Positions 50,280-54,281 of a stretch of 54,281 nt of DNA are shown here, piece by piece. A program made the translations under genes and the position numbers. Source of the DNA: Hafnia psychrotolerans (lineage in GTDB: Bacteria; Pseudomonadota; Gammaproteobacteria; Enterobacterales; Enterobacteriaceae); assembly GCF_014639435.1 (NCBI RefSeq), contig NZ_BMFZ01000014.1, positions 73,135 to 127,415 on the forward strand, written 5' to 3'. How positions within the stretch are numbered: the first letter of the stretch is position 1; each line of letters begins with the position of its first letter. The notes beneath the pieces are model-generated. The model saw only the letters and a list, made by a program, of their open reading frames with translations. It did not search any database and was not told the DNA's origin.

Positions 50280-51095
50280 TTACCAGCCTTTAACGGCTCC
50301 ACCGTTGAAGATTTTATTGGCCGCTGCATTTACTTCGTCTGACTGATAAGCCTGAACGAATTTCTTAACGTTCTCAGCATCTTTATTATCTTCACGAGCA
50401 ACCAGCAGGTTCACATAAGGAGAGTTTTTATCTTCTACGAAGATGCCATCTTTCTCCGGCGTCAAACCAATTTGGCTTGCGTAAGTGGTGTTGATCACCG
50501 CCAGTGCAATTTTGTTGTCATCCAGTGAACGTGGTAGTTGCGGGGCTTCCAGCTCAACCAGTTTCAGATTCTTAGGGTTCTCAGTGACATCAAGAACGGT
50601 TGGCAACAGGCCAACGCCATCTTTCAGTTTGATCAAGCCTTGTTTTTGCAGCAATAGCAGAGAACGCCCCAGGTTAGTCGGGTCATTAGGCAGGGCAATC
50701 TGATCGCCTTCTTTCAACTCATCAATGGATTTGATTTTCTTGGAGTAACCGGCAATCGGGTAAACAAAGGTATTACCGACTGGGACCAGTTTGTAACCGC
50801 GATCTTTAATCTGTTGATCCAGGTAAGGCTTGTGCTGAAAGGCATTAAGATCGATATCCCCTTTGTTCAGCGCCTCGTTAGGCAGAACGTAATCATTGAA
50901 GGTTACCAACTCAACATCCAGCCCATACTTTTCTTTAGCCACTTTCTGTGCAACTTCTGCAACCTGCTGCTCAGCACCGACAATCACGCCCACTTTTATA
51001 TGGTTTGGATCTTGTTCTTTAGGGCCACATCCAACCAGCGCCAGCGTTCCCAGAAGCGCGCCAACCAACGCGATTGATTTAAATTTAGTAGACAT
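50280..51095 (-). CDS. metQ: methionine ABC transporter substrate-binding lipoprotein
   Basis: MetQ captures D- and L-methionine in the periplasm and delivers it to MetNI. The 271-residue protein has lipobox LVGC (Cys23) and an NLPA-family fold (HIKVGVIVGAEQQVAEV, RDRGYKLVPVGN-like and DPTNLGRSLLLLQ segments). It ends ..NGGAVKGW, as in its homologs. It is the last gene of metN-metI-metQ, 62 nt after metI. Confidence 0.97.
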   Translation of the reverse strand: MSTKFKSIALVGALLGTLALVGCGPKEQDPNHIKVGVIVGAEQQVAEVAQKVAKEKYGLDVELVTFNDYVLPNEALNKGDIDLNAFQHKPYLDQQIKDRGYKLVPVGNTFVYPIAGYSKKIKSIDELKEGDQIALPNDPTNLGRSLLLLQKQGLIKLKDGVGLLPTVLDVTENPKNLKLVELEAPQLPRSLDDNKIALAVINTTYASQIGLTPEKDGIFVEDKNSPYVNLLVAREDNKDAENVKKFVQAYQSDEVNAAANKIFNGGAVKGW

Positions 51096-51157
51096 ATCCT
51101 TTCCTCTATAAGCGGAGATAAATTATTCGCAATGTTTAGGTTACAGCTGTTGTTGCC

Positions 51158-51811
51158 TTACTTATGGGTAACCGCTTTGACGATACGGTCGCCACAGAAT
51201 TGAATCAGATAAACCAGAACAACTAACAAAACTAATACAGTATTCATCACGGTGGCGTCATAACCGATATAACCGTACTGATAACCGATTTGCCCCAAAC
51301 CGCCAGCGCCAACTGCACCACCCATTGCGGAGTATCCCACCAGAGTGATCAATGTGATAGTTGCGGCATTGACGAGGCCAGGTAGCGCTTCGGGCAACAG
51401 CACTTTACGGATGATTTGCATTGGGGTTGCGCCCATTGCCCTGGCAGCTTCGACCAAACCACTTGGGATCTCCAGCAGAGCATTCTCAACCATACGTGCG
51501 ATAAAGGGTGCTGCCCCCACAGTTAATGGAACGATAGCCGCCTGGAGACCAATCGACGTTCCTACAATTAAACGGGTGAATGGGATCATCCACACCAACA
51601 AGATAATGAACGGGATCGAACGGAAGATATTCACCAGCGCTGACATAATGCGGTAAACCTTTTTATTCTCCGCAATCTGCCCAGGGCGGGTGACATATAA
51701 AAGGACACCAAACGGTAAACCTAGTACGAAGCCGAAAAAACCGGAAGTCAGCGTCATGATTACCGTTTCCCATATGCCTCGGCCCATTAACCACATCATT
51801 GCCTCAGACAT
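51158..51811 (-). CDS. metI: methionine ABC transporter permease
   Basis: MetI is the membrane subunit of the MetNI importer. The 217-residue protein has about five hydrophobic helices and the EAA coupling motif [20 protein letters not shown] that contacts MetN. It overlaps the end of metN by 8 nt. Confidence 0.98.
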   Translation of the reverse strand: MSEAMMWLMGRGIWETVIMTLTSGFFGFVLGLPFGVLLYVTRPGQIAENKKVYRIMSALVNIFRSIPFIILLVWMIPFTRLIVGTSIGLQAAIVPLTVGAAPFIARMVENALLEIPSGLVEAARAMGATPMQIIRKVLLPEALPGLVNAATITLITLVGYSAMGGAVGAGGLGQIGYQYGYIGYDATVMNTVLVLLVVLVYLIQFCGDRIVKAVTHK

Positions 51812-52835
51812 AACCGAGCACCTCTACTTTAACTTGATTTTCATGCAGGAACTGAATAGCTGCCTGTGTACTCGCTTCTTCACCATGCATCTCTGTCAAC
51901 ATAATGCCGAATTTAACCCCGCCGGCGTAATCCATCTGCGCGCTGATAATATTGTTATTAATATTAAAGCGGCGAACGACTTCAGATAACAGTGGGGCAT
52001 CCACCGATTGACCAGTGAACTCTAGACGTAATAAAGGAACACGGCCATCAGTAGGTTCTGGAATCAAACGAGCCGCATAATCATCTGGAATATCAAGATG
52101 TAATGTGGACTGAATGAACTGCTGTGCCAGTGGCGTTTTAGGATGTGAGAACATTTCGCTGACTTTATCTTTCTCAATCAACTTACCATCACTGATCACT
52201 GCAACCTGATCGCAAATGCGCTTAACGACATCCATCTCATGGGTGATCAATAAAATGGTCAGCCCTAAGCGACGGTTAATGTCTTTGAGTAGCTCCAGAA
52301 TAGAGCGGGTCGTTGCCGGATCCAGTGCGCTGGTGGCTTCATCACACAGCAAAACTTTGGGGTTGCTGGCTAAAGCGCGGGCGATAGCCACACGTTGTTT
52401 TTGGCCTCCGGAAAGATTGGCTGGGTAAACATCATGCTTATCTTCCAGACCGACAAGCTTCAGCAATTCCGCGACTCTTTTTTTAATCTCATCGGAAGAG
52501 CGGTTATCAAGTTCTAAAGGCAGCGCAATATTGCCGAACACCGTGCGAGAAGACAGCAAGTTAAAATGCTGGAAAATCATGCCAATCTGACGGCGTGCAC
52601 TGGTCAATGCTTTCTCTGAAAAGGCCATCAGATCCTGGCCGTCGACCACAACATGGCCTTCTGTCGGACGTTCTAGCAAATTTACGCAACGGATCAATGT
52701 ACTTTTACCTGCCCCGGAAGAGCCTATCACGCCATAAATCTGCCCAGCAGGAACATGAAGACTCACGTCAGAGAGTGCGACAATAGAGCGCGAACCCTGC
52801 TGAAAAACTTTGGTGATGTTAGAAAGTTTAATCAT
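51804..52835 (-). CDS. metN: methionine ABC transporter ATP-binding protein
   Basis: MetN powers methionine import. The 343-residue protein has Walker [10 protein letters not shown], signature LSGGQKQR, Walker [13 protein letters not shown] and the switch His in LITHEMD. A C-terminal NIL/ACT-like domain (about 265-343) binds methionine and causes trans-inhibition of transport. It is the first gene of the operon and is controlled by MetJ. Confidence 0.98.
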   Translation of the reverse strand: MIKLSNITKVFQQGSRSIVALSDVSLHVPAGQIYGVIGSSGAGKSTLIRCVNLLERPTEGHVVVDGQDLMAFSEKALTSARRQIGMIFQHFNLLSSRTVFGNIALPLELDNRSSDEIKKRVAELLKLVGLEDKHDVYPANLSGGQKQRVAIARALASNPKVLLCDEATSALDPATTRSILELLKDINRRLGLTILLITHEMDVVKRICDQVAVISDGKLIEKDKVSEMFSHPKTPLAQQFIQSTLHLDIPDDYAARLIPEPTDGRVPLLRLEFTGQSVDAPLLSEVVRRFNINNNIISAQMDYAGGVKFGIMLTEMHGEEASTQAAIQFLHENQVKVEVLGYV

Positions 52836-52909
52836 ATTCTTCTTATTCTATCTTTGGGACCGTGACTCAAGAAAATGGCTCTATGGCATAAGCCATAAGT
52901 ATGCGGTGG

Positions 52910-52938
52910 ATGCTAAGGCGTCTAGACGTCTAAGTCAA
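52910..52938 (-). promoter_or_regulatory. metNIQ promoter with MetJ operator in the spacer
   Basis: On the minus strand TTGACT (52933-52938) and TAGCAT (52910-52915) are 17 bp apart. The spacer holds two adjacent Met boxes: AGACGTCT (52924-52931, a perfect consensus) and AGGCGTCT (52916-52923). MetJ with S-adenosylmethionine binds tandem Met boxes, so a bound repressor would cover the whole promoter core. Confidence 0.9.
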
Positions 52939-53010
52939 CTGGGATAGCATTCTCACTCCCCCTTAAAACATGCAATACTATTCACTTAATCAGCTATCAG
53001 GAGCCAAGAC

Positions 53011-53577
53011 GTGGCACAAACTGTTCCAGCAATTTTTTTAGATAGAGATGGTACCCTTAATGTTGATCACGGGTATGTCCATGAAATCGATGATTTCCAA
53101 TTTATTGAAGGTGTAATAGAAGCCTGCCTGCAATTAAAGGAAATAGGTTTTGCTTTAGTCCTCGTCACTAACCAGTCGGGTATCGCGCGCGGTAAATTTA
53201 CAGAAGAACAATTTATTCGCTTAACAGAGTGGATGGATTGGTCACTGGCAGACCGTGGCGTTGATTTGGATGGCATCTATTTTTGTCCTCATCATCCTGA
53301 AGGCGTGGTAGAAGCGTTTACTCAGATATGTGAATGCCGAAAGCCAATGCCTGGAATGTTCCTCCTTGCAAAAGATGAGTTGAACATCGATATGGCTGCT
53401 TCTTATATGGTAGGCGATAAAATTGAAGACATGCAGGCAGCAGCAGCAGCGGGCGTGGGACATAAAATCTTAGTGAGAAGTGGTAAGCCGGTTACTGCAG
53501 AAGGTGAAGCCTTGGCTGACGGCGTGCTTACAAGCCTTACAGAACTGCCTTCTTTCATCAAAAAAGCGGTTAAATAA
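53011..53577 (+). CDS. gmhB: D-glycero-beta-D-manno-heptose 1,7-bisphosphate 7-phosphatase
   Basis: GmhB removes the 7-phosphate in ADP-heptose synthesis for the LPS inner core. The 188-residue HAD enzyme has the nucleophile and acid Asp11/Asp13 in FLDRDGTLN, Ser/Thr in VTNQSG, and the Mg site in [11 protein letters not shown] structural zinc site is formed by CPHHPEG and the later CECRKP. The start is GTG with AGGAG 7 nt upstream. It is divergent from metN and lies just before the rRNA operon, as in E. coli rrnH. Confidence 0.97.
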   Translation: MAQTVPAIFLDRDGTLNVDHGYVHEIDDFQFIEGVIEACLQLKEIGFALVLVTNQSGIARGKFTEEQFIRLTEWMDWSLADRGVDLDGIYFCPHHPEGVVEAFTQICECRKPMPGMFLLAKDELNIDMAASYMVGDKIEDMQAAAAAGVGHKILVRSGKPVTAEGEALADGVLTSLTELPSFIKKAVK

Positions 53578-53627
53578 GCCTTTGTGAGTAAAAAACAGGC
53601 AAACGAAATGAAACTGCATTTATTCGC

Positions 53628-53655
53628 TTGCCATTCCGTCCCGGCTCCCTATAAT
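53628..53655 (+). promoter_or_regulatory. rrn P1 promoter
   Basis: A -35 box TTGCCA (53628-53633), a 16-bp spacer and a perfect -10 box TATAAT (53650-53655), followed by GCCGC. An A-rich stretch upstream (near 53590-53610) may be an UP element. This is the standard P1 layout of enterobacterial rRNA operons. Confidence 0.9.
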
Positions 53656-53746
53656 GCCGCTCCATCGACAGGGAACAACGTGAACAACATCACGAAGTGA
53701 CCGGGTCGGAAAGATTAAAAACAGCGGCATCCGGTGAAATAAACGG

Positions 53747-53774
53747 TTGACACTGAAAGAGGAAAGCGTAATAT
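53747..53774 (+). promoter_or_regulatory. rrn P2 promoter
   Basis: A perfect -35 box TTGACA (53747-53752), a 16-bp spacer and a -10 box TAATAT (53769-53774), about 97 bp downstream of P1. Transcription from P2 would start near 53781. Confidence 0.85.
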
Positions 53775-53780
53775 ACGCCA

Positions 53781-53942
53781 CCTCGAGTTACCAAGCGAAA
53801 GCGCGTAACTACAAGACGATATCAGCCACCTCGGTGGCAAAAAATATCAAGTCTTAGAGTGACCAAGCAGTAATTCATTTAGTTGAATTATTACGAAGTA
53901 ATCTCTGAGCACCGCTTCACTTGTTGAAGCAAATCGAACTTT
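53781..53942 (+). other. rrn leader (5' external spacer of pre-16S RNA)
   Basis: About 160 nt between P2 and mature 16S. It contains a boxB-like hairpin (GTTAC..GTAAC, 53787-53809), a second short hairpin (GCCACC/GGTGGC, 53825-53838) and the segments ATCAAGTCTTAGAGTGA and TAATTCATT that resemble the E. coli leader. The antitermination boxA (TGCTCTTTAACA in E. coli) is not recognisable. The distal part will pair with the 16S 3' flank as the RNase III stem; that partner is outside the window. Confidence 0.7.

Positions 53943-54281
<339 letters not shown>

Overview
The window is a continuous piece of enterobacterial core chromosome. The 16S rRNA start at the right edge, the gene order and protein sequences very close to those of Escherichia coli and Yersinia point to the order Enterobacterales, probably family Yersiniaceae and close to Rahnella or Ewingella. 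The genus is my inference from remembered 16S signatures, not from a search. There are no insertion sequences, phage genes, integrases or CRISPR arrays. Nearly every gene can be named by recognition of its protein.

Layout. (1) 1-205: the end of an initiator tRNA-Met cluster on the minus strand, with its promoter. (2) 383-7541: mltA, tcdA, csdE/csdA, ygdI, the GcvB small RNA divergent from gcvA, then ygdD-rlmM. (3) 7627-11556: xni, ppnN and queF on the minus strand, and syd on the plus strand. (4) 11590-12122: the CsrB regulatory RNA with an upstream UvrY-type palindrome and an IHF-type site. (5) 12214-15235: an MFS transporter placed between csrB and yqcC, then yqcC-truC-yqcA. (6) From 15334 the content switches to the segment that in E. 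coli lies near 4 min: yaeH, dapD, glnD and map on the minus strand, then rpsB-tsf-pyrH-frr-dxr-uppS-cdsA-rseP-bamA-skp-lpxD-fabZ-lpxA-lpxB-rnhB-dnaE-accA-ldcC-yaeR-tilS on the plus strand. (7) 44494-47086: a small cytochrome c-like relic, rof/yaeP (minus), yaeQ, arfB and nlpE. (8) 47168-52835 (minus): proS, then trmO-rcsF, then the metNIQ methionine importer with a MetJ operator inside its promoter. (9) gmhB, then the P1 and P2 promoters, leader and first ~340 nt of a 16S rRNA gene.

How the genes work together. The 20-40 kb block is the classic envelope and macromolecule cluster: translation factors (S2, EF-Ts, RRF), UMP kinase, the isoprenoid and undecaprenyl route (Dxr, UppS), phospholipid synthesis (CdsA, FabZ, AccA), lipid A synthesis (LpxD, LpxA, LpxB), outer-membrane protein assembly (BamA, Skp), envelope stress proteolysis (RseP) and replication (DnaE, RNase HII). 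tRNA modification is well represented (TcdA with CsdA/CsdE, TruC, QueF, TilS, TrmO). Three global controllers are encoded as RNA: GcvB, CsrB and the rpsB leader.

I found no undescribed multi-gene system. The points most worth a second look are a decayed c-type cytochrome fragment between tilS and rof, an rrn leader without a recognisable boxA, a candidate ~100-nt RNA between dxr and uppS, the transporter inserted beside csrB, and the junction at yqcA/yaeH that joins two segments far apart in E. coli.
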